Notes: generated by a model not told the origin, from the letters alone. A stretch of 64,000 nt of DNA from Lineolata rhizophorae (GCA_010093515.1 MU001675.1:250275-314274), one strand, 5' to 3'; positions 10,121 to 24,100 are shown, numbered from the stretch's first letter. Numbers and translations are program-made.

Positions 10121-13100
10121 GGTTGCTAAAATCTGGCATCGCGTCAGTATCGATTCCTGGATGCCGGGCTAGAACCAACATCATCGCTCTTAGCTCATCA
10201 GGGAGGTTGGAATCATAACTCGGTGTCATCGTTGATCAAAGAACGAATGGGAGACTGTACCTAGGAAGGTTCAGGAGTTGAGAGTCACTGATAAGGAATA
10301 GCAGGAAATCTGGTAACGAATTCTCGACTACCGAACTCGTTTCCTTTCCCCACAGCAATGCCAGACAAGGTAGGAAATACCACGAAGGAGTGCTCAGTGA
10401 AAAGGGACAGTGCAGTAGGTGAGAACAACTTGTTCGTCTGTTTCCTATCATGGACCACACGGAGGAGGGAGCTCGCCTCTTATGAATGTCCTCCACCACG
10501 GCCCTCGGTAGGCCTCCCCCGTTGGGTCGCCGCCCAGACATGCCTCAATTGCGCGTCAGCCTTCCGACGGATGGACTCCACCACGGGTAACCGCGTACAA
10601 CGGTGGATCCGCCGGGGGCAGCGCAAGCCACCACGACCCCCAAGCCCACGCCAAGAGCATGTGATTCCAGCAGAGTAATTCCGTCTTGATTGGTCCCGCC
10701 AGTCGGGCGGCAGCAGCCACCGGCAGGCAGGAAAGGGTAATTAGGATCCATGATCGACGGCCAGAAACAATCTGGGAAGAGGAAAATAGATTCTAGGGGT
10801 GGTGGACGCAAAAAAAAGCCCAGCGCCAAGGAGGGAGGAAGCTAGGGGGATCCAGCTCGCCGGGGCCTGCGGCCGGCTAGGTCGTTCAACACCTGCTAAG
10901 ACCGCTAACGTTCGCTCGTGAGGGTGGACGTGTAAAACATTGCGTATCAGCCAAGATGGACGGCGGAGCTTGCCAAGCCAAGTTACATGCAAAGGGAGAG
11001 GGCAGGCGATAAGCTTTGCAAGGTACTCCAGACCTGTTCAATGGGCCGCTTCCATAGCGTACATCTACGATTGGCACGCGCGTGCTTACGCGGCTCAGAT
11101 CTAAGATTGTGTTGTTTTGTCCCGTTCCAGAGCACCTAAGATTCTTTTTTTTCTTTCTTCGCCGACGATACCCAACCTGATACCCCCACCGGCGGAGACC
11201 TTGAGCGGCCACCAAAGAATGCTCTGAGTTGCCAGTCAATATTTGAAATAGGAACTCGAGAGGGCCTCTGTTTTATTTTCAGGATCGAAGAGGCGGCCTA
11301 AGGTGGGATATTTCCCCATTCAGAAATTGTGATCTTCGCGAGCGTCTTTGGTGTAGTCGATGGGCAGAAACACCAAAACGAGAGGCGAACTTCTAGAAGC
11401 AAATTGGGCACGCCAGGCGGAAACCGCAGCCGGCGTTTCTTGAAACAGAAGAGGTCGGACGGGACGCTATGCCGCAAGTGGTCCCTTGTCCTCAGCCCAA
11501 GGAGGCTGTGTATCAATGTGCTTTTTGTGCTGCCGGCGCACGGGGGGCAATGGGACAGCCGCGGCGGAACTGTCAGTGGTGATCTGCGCCGGCATGTCCC
11601 ATGTCCCCTCTTCCCATAGATTCCTCTTTCCGCGCCAAGCCGCCCGCCAAGGCCTCAACGGGGCGCCCGCGGGCGGAAGCGCACGCTCACTTCCTAGGTT
11701 GACACTGCTGTACGATCAATATTGTACCCGCCGGCATGTACCCCGTACGCGGGTCACAGCCAAATTCGACGCTCCACCATGGTACCCAGCCAAGGCGGAG
11801 GAACTCAACAGGTATGGACGATGGCGGCGGCAACCCAGACAGCTCGTCAGCCTGTACCCCTTGAGAACGCGAACTTTGAATCAAACTGAAGAAAGACGGC
11901 ACCTTGGTCCTGGGGGAAGGGAGAAGCCACTGGCGCGGTGGGAAATGTGACGAGCAAAGAAGCAAAGCAAGGGTCCGGGCGACGCGGCGGCGGCGGCGGC
12001 GATGGGCGGAGACCGCCCGGTCTCCGTTTGGGCGCCCATTGGACCTCCTCTTGGCGGGCACCCGCCGCGCGCCGGAGCGGGCGGCCGCCACGGTGCTATT
12101 GCGGGAGCGTGCTGCTACAAACGCGGCGGGCCTTGCGGATCCCACCTTCTCTCGCCTCGCCCATCTGGCATATCAAATCTAGCGGTGGATCTAGCCAAGG
12201 CCCGCAGCCGCACCGCCAAGCCCCGGCAAGGAGCGCGGGCGCGGGCGCCGTCGCAAGGGCCGCCGCCGCAACTCCGCCAAGTTCGCCGTGTCGCCCTCCC
12301 GTCAACACTCTCCTTCTTTCGCTTTCGGTGGTCATGGATGGTTACCGGCCCGTGGCTTGCACACGCGCCCAACTCCGCGTCCGTTGATTCGTCCAGAAGC
12401 GTCCGGGTGACGGGCTTCGGTCAACGAGCCGGCCGGGCTGCTGCATGCCCGCCATTTCCGTTGCTTGTTGCACCTTGACTGTGCGCCCCGCCGCCGCTCG
12501 CGCTTCCTGACTCCGTTCCCGCCTTCCGCGACTGCGTTTCTTGGCCGTTTCTTGGGCCTCCACCTGGTCCGCCGCTCGGAGCCCATTCTTCGTTGCACTG
12601 CCCGCGCTCAGCCTCGCGGCGGACCCGTGACGCGCGGAGTCCACGTCTGTTGCACCGTCGCACAAAACGTCTTCTCCTTGTTACAGCCTCTTCTCGACCG
12701 CGGTTAGACTCCCGGGACGAGGCTATTAAGAAAGACGCCGATAGGTGATCGGTCGATGGGACTCTGATAAGAAGGAACCTTCGGACACCTAGGTGGGTAC
12801 GGAACGGAAGTACACGTTTCGCCAAGCTTTGGGTTCCAGACGTCGTGACTGGGACTGGCTTGTGCAATGGTGCTCTTCTTCGTAATTGAGCGTCGTTGAG
12901 ATAGATGTGATCTCATCGTCTGCGAATTGCCGTTCCTGTACTCAACGTACCTGCCTACCTATCCACCCCATGGTTTCGGTACGGCAATTCCACCAGTGCC
13001 GGGGGTTAGGAGACAGCATTATTGCCGGGATGTAATTGAGATCTAGCTCGCTAATGGCAGCGGCAATCTGGTGGGAATCTCCGGCCCAGGGTGGGATCTT

Positions 13101-16100
13101 GCATATTCGAACCAGCCCCCTCGCCATAAGTAAAAAGGTTTGTGCTTGTATATTTCTTGAATACCATTTCCGTCTTGGATTTTCTTGGAGTCTGTCACCT
13201 TGAGCTGGAAAAGAAAGGGCTTTATGTCCCACCAGGCCGAAAGACGGCTTTTCAATTACACTAATGGATCCAGGGCGTCGGTTACAAATTCATATTTCCA
13301 AGAATCCCGCGTAATCTCTGAGATGGAGCAAGTCAGCGCTAAGGGACGTTTGCAGAAAGGTGTCGTAGGGCACGATCTTTGACAGCCAAACGACAGCGTT
13401 CACTCTGTGTCGCCCTGTATACAACTTGCCCAGACGTCAACCTCCTTGTTTGGATGCGCGCAGAATGTCTGAAAAAACCTTCTCATCCCCAGATTCTTCG
13501 TCAGGGCATGCCCTCAACGACTGTTCCATCGTAATGGCCTTGGCATAGTAACACCAATATTTGTCCTGTCTTTGAAGCATGGAATTCGTCATCAAACCGC
13601 CAAGTGCGCGCCGCATCCGTGTTCCGTCTTGGCCCGTCTTTTTTTTCTTTGAGCTTCTCACTAGACATTATTTGTCGTCAGGTAGGAATGCATTTGTTCA
13701 TCGGGTTTCGTTCTATTAGAACGTATTGAATGCCAAGTAAGCTTGCGATCACGGCAACACTTCGCGTGACTATTGAGTACTCTGTACTCATCTTGGCTTA
13801 CCAGTTAAGATCGCCGCGACCCGAGGCATTAACCCTACCTTCGATTTCTTTCAGGATATTCCCTACTTTGACAGGTGGACAATTTCAATAGGGAACACTT
13901 TAGCGTTGGTGTTGGGCTCTCGGCATCTCGGTTTTCTTGAGGGTACCACTTAGCGGAAGGATCTTTAGTTGATCCACGTTTTTCTTTCTTGATAGGCTGT
14001 GCGAGATTTTAACTCGTTATCCTTACATTGTCGGTCCAGAACGCTGGATTGGGGGTTCACGCTGAGCCATCGCCAGCGATTTTCCGCACATTTTCCTCAA
14101 GATGTGTTTCCGTCGACTCTTCCGTCTCACTCACGAAAGTTTTGCACAGGGCGCTCCTCGAGTATGCTGTTTGCGGAGGACCTGTTTGCAGGATTGTTGA
14201 ATGCAGCTGACGTTTATCTTTCTGGGGGCGTTTGGACTATGCAAGCCGAGAACTTATTATTTCCCTAATATGATCACGAGAGAATGCGCGAGTTCCATAA
14301 CACAGTAGGTGCTCCATGCAACTATCTCTGATCGGTTCGTCGAAGTCGCAGCTGCGAGCCATGGAACGGACCAATCCCTTTTCAACTGACATTCTGCACG
14401 AAGGTCAGATGGCGCAGGCCGCTGTGTACCCCTTTCGTCCGAAAGTCAAGTTGTCCATGGTTCCTGTGGACCTGCCAAGCCCAACAACCGTCTACGGAGT
14501 GGATATCGTCAACTTTCCCATTCAGGCGCGGACATCCCCATGGGTAGCCGTACCAACCGGCGGTGCGCCTTCCCCGGAACGCGCTTAAAATCAGGCCACA
14601 AATGAGCAATTCCTGGAAGCCCAGTTCGTGCATGCCTAGCTGCAGGTGCGGACCGCAGAGCAACAGCTGAGAGGCGCACCTCGAGCACAACGACCACGAA
14701 AAGCAGGCTTGAATTTGCCCGTCACCCAGCGCCAAACCTGCAATTCTAGGATACGTTGCAGCTTCTTCTTTCACTCCGGCTTGGTATTGTTGCGAAAAGA
14801 TGCGTCGAGCATGCATCTTACGCGTTGCCAAGGGCGGAGAGTGGCAGACAAGAGCTTGGCGGAGGAAAGAAACTGCTGGCGCCCGGCCATGGCATACAAG
14901 GCGCTTTTCCTTCGTTCCTTGGAAGCCAAGACGGCTATGAGGGAAGAGTTTCCGAGACGTGGAGCCGCAACACCAGAGATTTCTCGTCGTCGACCAAAAA
15001 TTTCAGGAAAGGCGCAATTAAGCCGCGAAGATGACTGAGATCCGCGCGTGCTAAGACGGAAGCGCAAGATGAGATTTTCCGCCGGCATAGAAACGTGGAT
15101 CCGTCTGCAACAAAGCAAAAAAACAAAAGAAACATTGGGTGGACTGAACTTGTTAAATTAAAAAGCAAGCTGTAATGTGGTTGCAGTAAGCAAAAAGTCC
15201 CACGGGGAAGATGCCGGTAGTTGAGATCTACCGGTTCGAACGAAAGACTCCCCGAAATATCTCGCGGTTATCATGCACACTTATGATTCCTGAGCAGATT
15301 CGACACACCCCTCGGCATTTCCTACATGGTACAATTTTGTCAACAAGCGCTCTTTCTGCTTCCCTGCTACCAACCCGTTTGTTGTGATGCGGTGGTTTGG
15401 CTGGTTTGATCAATGACCCACGAGAAACAACAGAGCGCATCCTGAGGTCGGCTTGGGTTCCGCAGTATTGAGTAGATCTGCACCAATCACGCCCCATTTA
15501 TTCCTATTGTTCTTTGACTCATTCTTTTATTGGATCTGTGCCAACATAATGTGTGGCTCAAGCTTCTCCTTAGTTGTTTCATTGTCGGTATGATGGCCCA
15601 GTCTTGCTTAGACATAGACGCAAAGACTCGTTCTTGATCTGTTCGAACCTTCGAAGCCCTTTTTTAGTCTCCCATTGATTATGGTGGAGACAGCGTTTTC
15701 CTCTGCTCCACGAGCAGTAATAGCGACATTTCTTTTACAACACTAATTTACGTCAGCGCCACAACTATACTTTTCAAGAAGCTAGTCCAGCAGGGCCTTT
15801 GTGTCCCCGCCGGCAGGAAACAGACAATCGGCGAACGAATGCTCAGCCTTAAGTTCTATTATAGCGTCTTTAGCCTGCAGTACGCTTGAGGGAAGATGAA
15901 CGTGACCGCGCAAAAGGTCAAGAGTTCAAAACGCGATACATACCGGTGGGTACGTGGGTAGAGACTCGGAGAGAAGGTGGTAAAAAGATGGCTGGGCTGG
16001 CTACCGACGCGTTCTCGCGTTCCGCGTTTTCGCCACCCAAGCACTTCCATCCAGCCGGATCAGTGGAAACAGTGACGTAGAATCTAGCAATGGGAAGGCA

Positions 16101-18939
16101 CGATCCCGCGACCTAGGGGCGAGTCTTGCACGTGACAACCCGCCCTAGTTCTAGCAAATGTACTCGCCACGTTCTTTCGACTCGCATCTCTGCGAACAAG
16201 CCCAAGAACCTAGCATTCTCACCAAAGAGAGGTTTTCCCTAATAAGTCCCCAGCAACTCTCGTCCTAGGCATTACACAAAGTCATGAAGTCCACCCCGCT
16301 ACGCAAACTCAGGGAGGTAATCCCTCAGCTACGTCGACAAAGGAATCCAAATCAGCCCCGCAGACGCCAGCGTAAGCGACCTGCCGCCCAGTGCCGCGCT
16401 GAGGAACGAAGGCCGAGGTTAAGTTAAAGTCAGAGCCGGCGATGAACAAGTACAGCATTATCTAGCCCTCGTATCATTCATTGCAGTGTATGCGTGGAAG
16501 CCTTACTCTGACCCATCTTCTTAGCACGCCTACGAACACCGCAGGCCAGTACTCTCAAGGTGCCTATAATCTGCTCAACCACGCCGCGGCCGCGGAGGGT
16601 TGCTTTAGGTGGCGTCCCGGACAATGATGTGAAGAGCGCTGTGGATGACGGGCGCCGGTTACCTATAAAGCAGGAGGCGGGTGGCACGAATCCTACGCGT
16701 GAGAGTGGTGTCAAAGCAGTTGTGGCGGCTAGTATGCCGGAGCCCAAATAAGACGCATGCCGCTTGTGCAAAGCCTAGGGCGGGTAAAGCGTAAAGCTGA
16801 CGACGTATTCCATATGCCAGTTAAGAAACAGCAAACGGACTCCGAGGGCACAAACATTTTCCAGAGCCGCAAGCAATCTGCTAAGAGGCAGTGTGTGGGC
16901 AATAAGGGTCAGCGTCAACAGCTAATGGCGAAGCTAACTGACGCAGTGAGTGCCGTGAGAATGCACGAGGCGGAAGAAGCCTTCAGGTCTTTTTTTTTTG
17001 GGGGGGGGGGAGGATTTTAAAATGTAGGTCAACGTGGAGAGACAGTCTTAGACTACTACGTAGGCTGTCTTCTTGCACACAGGTAGATTGTGATCAGTCA
17101 GGAAGGTCGTAGCGGCTGATTTACAAGACATCTTACGAAGGACGCTAGGTTGGCGCCTTTCTGACGCAAATATGGGACTAGTAGGATCAAATTGGGACGA
17201 ACTGAGACTGGAATGTAGTACTCGCACAACTAATGATCGGTGTGATCTTTCGGACTCTGTTCGCTTGTTTCTCGAACTTGATATAGTAAGTTCTAGACGG
17301 TTGCTTCGAGCCTTTGTCACTAGCACGGTACGAAGGCCCAGTCGGACACAGTGGAAATGAGACACCCCCCTAAGACAGTCATTCGGTTTTACTATGCAGT
17401 ATCAAACTACGTTGTTCGACATTTTGGCATGCTATTACTTCCAGCGAGGCGCTCAGAGGTCCAGAAAGAGCTACTTATGGCGTTACATTCGATCAGAACT
17501 TCGAAAGCCAGACAAAATACAGGATCGACTGGAATGGCAAAGATTCATTCGCTGGAAGACTGTCCCGTACGTCGAAACGACGAGAAAAACACCTCGTGTC
17601 TCCCATCCGAGGTCCAGACTTGCGCTTGATAAATCATTTGAATCAACCAACTTCTATTCCCCCAAAACATCGAGTAAGTTAAGGAGAACTGCCAAGCTAC
17701 CTAGGCCTGCCACCTAGGAATTCATTCCGCGCCCTAGAACAAGTTAGGAAATTTCTAAATATGTATTTCGATCTAGTAGAACGGAATTACGGTCAGCGAC
17801 ACTATTCACGTGGGCTGACTGGTTCGCTGGTCGGCGACGTACTCCCTAGCTTGAAGCGAGCGCGATGAAGCTCGTCTTTCGTCGCCGAGGAGCTCCAAAG
17901 TTTCCGTATCTCTCGTTGTTTGTCACTTGATGGATAATTGGAATCGGGGTCTTCGCTGCTCCCCTTGGAATGTGAGAGTCATCATTTGCGAATAGAGATT
18001 ATCTATTCTCCACTACTTTTTGAACCGTCCCGAACACTCCTCCTTTTTAGCCTGAGCACTTAAACGATGCAGAGAAGGCTCGAAACTCAGCATGGAGCAA
18101 CAGAGTCCGCCTTTCATACATTGAAGAAAGAGGCCTTTTTCTCTCACGAGTGTCCAATTATACTTCTCACGTGCGCCCCTACCAGTGCCCCGTGCCACTA
18201 CAGCGAGCCGTTCCTCCCACGGTCCAACCTTGCGCGGAACACATCCTCTACCGCCCGCATCTCCCGTGCCTTGCACCCGCCACGAACGTGGAATTAACTC
18301 CGCGATTTAGACTCCGCGCGTGGCTTCCCTACGCTCGGCCGCTAAACGCATTATCTCGGCGCCCATTGGCCCGCGCCAGCGTCGGAAGAAGCTTAGTGCG
18401 AGTCCTGCGGGCGTAGCGCGAATGCGGGGCCCCACACCTATTGGCCGAGGGCAGGCTTAGGGACGGGGACGCCGGGGGAGAAGGAGCTCGCTCGCTCTGC
18501 GCAACGACGGCGATGATGCGGGGAAAGCTTGTTCGCGGACGAGGGATCGTCGCGTCTCGGGTGCGAAGGTAGGCACTTGTGGGTACTTGCAGCGCGTCGA
18601 CTTTCATTGGTGCTGCGCCGTAAAAATGGGGACAATTCCGCGAAAAGATACTTTTGAGGAAGAGGGGGAACAGGGACGGCTCTGCCCCTCGGCTGTGCGT
18701 TCATGGCGATAACGGCGAAGTCACGGGAAAGGAGCCCAGGATGGAACCCGGCCGACTGGAGGACTCGGTCAAGGGCGTATATCCTGGCTTTAAATATCAC
18801 AAGGGATCTGCCTCGGCCGACCTACCCACTTCTTGATTTCTCGGTCAGAGAGAAAAGAGAACGTACCAGTACCCCACCTCACTTCGTCCGTGGTCATCTC
18901 GATTGCGTTGAAACAGGACAAAATTGAACGGCAATCAGA
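10121..18939. other. Long gene-poor region (8.8 kb)
   Basis: No intact gene could be supported. The part from 10.2 to 10.7 kb is the upstream region of the monocarboxylate-type carrier. About 11.6-12.7 kb is GC-rich with overlapping open frames in most registers on both strands, the pattern expected of high-GC non-coding DNA. From 13 to 16 kb the sequence is neutral in base content, with only short frames. A decayed coding relic is listed separately at 16.5-17.7 kb. The last 900 bp are presumably the promoter of the second Dal5-like carrier. Confidence 0.55.
16560..17717 (+). pseudogene. Decayed coding sequence of unknown family
   Basis: Several consecutive plus-strand segments read like real protein but do not form one open frame. 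They include a basic, Lys/Gln-rich stretch with helix-forming content (AKLTDAVSAVRMHEAEEAF, about 16.93-16.98 kb), a polar stretch near 17.17-17.29 kb (RTTNDRCDLSDSVRLFLELD) and a tract near 17.4-17.6 kb (VSNYVVRHFGMLLL, then DRLEWQRFIRWKTVP). A run of ten T followed by eleven G at 16990-17010 interrupts it. No family was recognised. It could be a dead host gene or part of an element; the lack of any known domain leaves this open. Confidence 0.4.
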
Positions 18940-21129
18940 ATGACGCTCCAGCCGACAGATATCAAGCGCGAGATCCAGCACCTGGAGCAGGTGACAGGCG
19001 GAGATGCTGAGAAGAACTTTGAAGTCGCTGCCCACCAGTTCGACGCAAAGGCGGAGAAGAAGCTGCTCTACAAAACGGACCTGCACGTCGTCCCGGTGCT
19101 CTTTGTCCTGTTTATCCTAGCCTTCCTGGACAGGATCAATATTGGTATGCCTAATCCTACGCCCCTACGCAGAAAGGCTAGTCGTCAGAAATCTACTCGA
19201 TCAATCAACCCACCGTTCATTTACTGTGCAAGACCGTTGAGCGTATGAGACGAGATCGAGGCTCTGACGAGGCCATACTGCTGCAGGAAATGCCCGCATC
19301 CAAGGCATGGAAGAAGAGCTCAACATGTCCGGCAACGACTACAACGTCGTCCTCTTCATCTTCTTCATCCCCTACATCCTCTTCGAAGTTCCCTCCAACA
19401 TCGTCATTAAGCGCGTCGCGCCCTCGACCTGGCTCGCGCTCATCATGACCCTCTGGGGCATCGTGACGATTGGCGAGGGCCTCGTCAACACCGTTGGTGG
19501 GCTCATCGCCATGCGCTTCTTGCTCGGCCTGTTCGAGGCTGGTCTCTTTCCCGGTGAGTCCGTCCGCGTCGTCGATCTTGCAGCTCGTCCGATTCGCTTT
19601 AGACTTCTGTTTTGCTAAGCTAGTCCGATCAGGCTGCATCTACCTTATCAGCATGTACTACAAGCGCTACGAACTCCAATGGCGCCTGACACTGTTCTTC
19701 TCTGCAAGCATCCTGGCCGGCGCTTTCGGTGGTGTAAGTTAACGTCTCTTCCTACCACTTGTATTCTCGCCTTCCGGCTGCACCCACACATACCTCATCG
19801 TTACTAACCTTTCATTGCTGGCCAGCTCCTCGCGTACGCCCTCGCCAAGATGGAAGGCATCCAAGGCTACCGTGGCTGGCGCTGGTACGTCTGTTCATCA
19901 GGTCCCTTGCAAACCTCCTTCTAACCCTCACCCCAACAGGATCTTCATCATCGAAGGCGTCGCAACCGTAAGTTCATCCTCCTCCCCTTCGCCTCTTCTT
20001 CCTACCCCTCTCCACAGGTCCCCCTAATAATAACCCGCCAACAGGCCGTCATCGGTATCGTCTCCAAATTCTTCATCCCGGACTGGCCGCACACGGCCAA
20101 GTTCCTGTCCGACGACGAGCGTACCTTGCTCCTGGCGCGCCTCGCCTCGGACCAGGGCGATTCGGCCATGGACCGGCTCGACAAGGGCGCGCAGCGCCGC
20201 ATCATCAGGGACTGGAAGATCTACGCCGGCATGTTCGCCTACTTCGGCGTCGTGAACACCGGGTATGCGAGTTCGGTGAGTCCGGGTCTCCAAACCAAAC
20301 CCCCCCCCCCCTGTCCCCTCCCCAATTCCAGAGTCGCGACAGCAAGTCGAAATCGAGCCCGAAGAGAAGACGGTAGCTAACAGCCGGTTCCCCTCCGCCA
20401 CCGAACCAACCGCCACAGTTCTTCATCCCCACCATCGTCAAAGAGCTCGGCTACACGTCCGAAGCGGCCCAAGTGCGCAGCATCCCCATCTTCATCGTGG
20501 CGACGGTGTGCGCGCTCACGACGGCGGTGCTGACGGACCGGCTGCGGCACCGCTACGCCTTCACCATAGCCGGCGTCCTCGTCGCCACCGTCGGCTACGT
20601 CGTCCTGCTCTGCCAGGCCTACGTCTCCGCCGGCGTCAAGTACTTCGCCGTCTTCCTCATCACGAGCGGCGGGTACATCACCCAGCCGGTGACGCTCGCC
20701 TGGATGGCGAATTGCGTCAGCGGGCATTACAAGAGGGCCGTCGCGACGGCGTTTCAGATCGGCCTCGGGAACTCCGGTGCGTTCTTGCCGTCTCCTAACA
20801 ACCCCCCTCTTCCCCGGTTTCCATTTCCTCCCGGCTTGTTTCCCTACGTGCGAGCTTTGCCCCACGTTGGACATGTGCTGAGATAAGCGGCAACAGGCGG
20901 CATCGTGGCCTCGAACGTCTTCCTCGACAGCGAGGCCCCGCGCTACCCGACCGGCTACGGCGTCAGCCTGGGCATGATGTGGATCTGCGCGGTGGCGTGC
21001 ACGGTGCTGTTCTTCGGCGTGCGGCGGGAGAACAAGAAGAGAGATCGAGGGGAGAGGGACTATCGGCTCGAGTATGAGGATGTGGATAATTTGGGCGATG
21101 ATCATCCGAGTTATCGGTTCGCTACGTGA
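18940..21129 (+). CDS. Second MFS carrier of the Dal5/allantoate permease family
   Basis: Predicted plasma-membrane symporter of organic anions, same family as the gene at 5.2 kb but only distantly similar. Eight exons: 18940-19144, 19287-19553, 19633-19733, 19826-19884, 19940-19967, 20045-20275, 20419-20776 and 20897-21129, giving 493 aa. Landmarks: LYKTDLHVVPVLFVLFILAF then LDRINIGNARIQGMEEEL; PYILFEVPSNIVIKRV; AMRFLLGLFEAGLFPGC; MYYKRYELQWRLTLFFS; YRGWRWIFIIEG; a central loop with DWKIYAGMFAYF; PVTLAWMANCVSGHYKRAV; and PRYPTGYGVSLGMM. The C-terminus is charged (RGERDYRLEYEDVDNLGDDH), as is usual in the family. Three introns lie within 250 bp, isolating a 28-bp exon (19940-19967) that encodes the conserved IFIIEG turn. 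A TTTAAATA motif near 18.79 kb may be a TATA element. Substrate unknown. Confidence 0.88.
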
Positions 21130-24100
21130 AGGAGAGGTGGGCGGGTGAGTGGGTTTTTGGTAGGCGGAAGCGGAGGAGAGAGAAAGATAAGGGGCTAAAG
21201 ACAGAGTGGGCTTGGATAGATGTTTGGTCGTTGGTGTTGGGAAGGATATGGAACGGAATTAACAGTCCCTTCCGGCTTTTTAGTTTCTTTTCTTTGGATT
21301 AATATTAGGAGCCTGAAGGTCTCGGAGGCATCCGTTGTCTTGATGTTCGGACCTTTCCCAACGGTCCGGCAAGTGGAAGTTTGGGTCTCGTGCAGCCCGC
21401 ACTGGTGGTGTGGTGTTTTCTGGGTCCCAGTTCCTTGGTATTGGATAGGAGGACATCCGCTGCGGTCGCTCCCTTCTCTAGGGATTAGATCCACGGTTCC
21501 CGGATCCCAGCCAGATTGCGGGTACTCGGAGGGGTACGGCTCCGTCCAAGCATCGCGGCTAATAGAAAGCACGTAAAGGAAAAGACAAGGCCGACATTCC
21601 GAGAAGAGGAAATTGCAAAGGCGCTATAGACCCTCTGGAGCAGAACTAGTTTCAATAACAGGCCGGCATATGCCGGACGGAAATACAGTTTCCTACCTTT
21701 GCCTAGGGTAACAATCTTCCCGCGCCGATAGTCGCCATGTAGTCGGTACTATTGGAGGCAGGAAAAACAGAGGGCCTGCCCCGGAGGTTGTTCACGAGTC
21801 ACGTGCATGGCCTGGAACTTATACCGTGCGGCCAGATCGGTGAGCCGGACCGGCCAGACCCCTCGATCGGGGCTTCTCGGCGCCGAGTCGCCGTGCGTGG
21901 CGCATCGCGGCCAATTGGGGCAGATTTTTCAGGACGAGGGCCGGAATTGGGGTCTGCATTGCTGAGTTGGAACGCATGTTGTCTGTTGTGGGGGGCGAGG
22001 GAGACAAATGTCGCGCATTCCGCGCAGCTTCCTGCGGCTTCGTTCAGGCTTCGCGCGTCAGGACGACGCCCCGCCGTCCTCCGCCCCCAGTCGCGAGTTC
22101 TCGAGGACTTTTGCGGCGGCGGCATGCAAGTCGCAATCGCAGCCGCGCGATGCGCGCGATCGCTCACGAAGCTTGCGATCGCTCACGAAGCTTCTCCCCT
22201 CAAACCGACCGCTCGCCCCAGCCACGTGTTCCACCGCATCTGGCCCGTGACCGCGCGGCGAGGCACACTGGTCGGCGGCGTCGGCCTCACACCCGCCTGG
22301 CTAACGCTAGGGGACCGGTAGACCACGTATGTACATAGGCGCAGAGACAGCGGCAACGACGGTTCGTGGGGTTCGCGGTCAGCGCAGTGCAGAATGGGAG
22401 ATGCGAGGCGCAGGCAAGAATGGGCGGGTGGGATATAGATGCGACGTGTCTGGCAGAGAACACGATGGTCGACGAACGGCGCGGGCGTGAGAAAACAGGG
22501 TTAAGTTCCACGGCACTCCGCACTCCAACTCCGCGGACGAGGACAATGGCCCAGCCAGCAAGGTAAGCGGCCGCACCGGTTGCAGCGGGATCGCGGCGTG
22601 CAGCCGCAGCTGGCGGCTCAGCGGCACGGAAGGGCTGTTTTCTCAAATCCGTTCGTGCAGCTAGCCCAATTGGACCCGCTGCAGCGTACGGCGACGCTGG
22701 TTTCGGTTTCTCGGGTGGCCTTTTGGGCTTGCGGGGACCAGCACTTCTCTACGCCGCGTCGGCCGTGGTCGCTGCGACCGGCATAAAGGCCAGACGGGAT
22801 GTATGGGGACTAGAGCTGGGGCTACGTACGGAGAACATACGTCCTCGTATACCCGTTCCCGTACACGCTGTAGGGGCTCGGCGTGCCAGGCCGATGGACG
22901 AGGAGAAGCTTGGACCTAGGGGGAGCTTCCTGCACGCTCCCGCAGGGCTCCCGCAGGGCTCTCGCAGGATGCACGCATAGTGACCGGCTGGGGTTCTGAG
23001 GCTGGGATGAGCTAGGACCCGAGACGCCCGTCAGTTGCCAGCTACGTATGTAGGCCGGACAATTAGTGGTGAATGTGCTCCATACATACCGGTAGATAGG
23101 TAGATATGTAGGAGCTGGCGTCCAAGCGCTGCAGTAGTGGGCGGCGCCTCGGCAGTCTAGCCCGCCGCTGTCGAACGATCACGGCGAAGGGGAAGGCTTA
23201 AGCAAGGAGCAAAAGAGGGTACTACATGGTAGGCAGGCCGGGGGAACCCTCTCCAGGTTGATTGAAGTGTCCGAAGCTGCGCGAAGTGACTTGTGCTTTT
23301 GTCGTGGACCCGTTAGTGGTCGTGTGCGTTGTTCTCCGGCATCATCATCCGCTCAAGAATCGGCGCGCTTTTCCAACCTTGTTCGCCTCCCGTGGATCGT
23401 CCACTAACGATCCCACACGGTGTCCATCTCATCTGGTCTAGCCATTGCGTTGCGAGGCAAAAGCTAAAAAAAAGGGAGAGGTTCTTAAATGTCGCGTGCC
23501 CTCGGCAGACACCCGTGACACCTCATCAGCCACCCTCGCCTCCCCAGTCGTCCGTCCTCGTAACCTAGATACAAAGGCCTTCGCGCACTGCCGTTGTTCA
23601 TTGTCGCCAGAGTGAATACGTTTGCCCATCCGTGAGAATCTTCGGCGTCATCCGCCAGCCCCGGGCCGATCGCGTTACTTTACTTGGCTCGATTATTCAG
23701 GCCTTTGCCATCATCCATTTGCCAATCCCAGCGCCGCGCGCCCCCCGGGCTTCTGCGCGTTTTGCCAGCGGCCTCGGACTCGATCATCTGTCATCAGCCG
23801 CCATTCCCGAGCCCGCTTGTCGCCTCTGCGGCCGCCGCAGCGACAAGCAGCAGGAAACCGCCCTTTTAAACTTTTCGCCTCTGACGCCGCAGCGCAGCCG
23901 GCAACTGCGCCCTCAGCCAACCAATCCAATTGGCGCTTGACGCACAACCCCCCCTACCCCCTCGGAGCCCGGCCGCGCCCCCAAACTCCAAGCCCCCAGA
24001 ATAAAGCCGTCTCTCCGCCTCCGAAACCCTTAGCTGCGAAAGCTGCGAAGCTGCTACGCACCCGCTAGCTAAGACCCTACTACAGCCACCTGCGTGCTAT

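Noticed and set aside
11486-12867. Several overlapping frames of 90-158 codons on both strands
   Set aside because: All registers are open because the DNA is GC-rich; the translations are Arg/Pro/Ala-rich with no conserved segment.
15180-15245. Possible tRNA suggested by GGTTCGAACG
   Set aside because: No acceptor or anticodon stem can be paired and the A-box is missing.
19217-20441. Minus-strand frames over the second Dal5-like carrier
   Set aside because: They are antisense shadows of well-conserved transporter exons and run across its introns.
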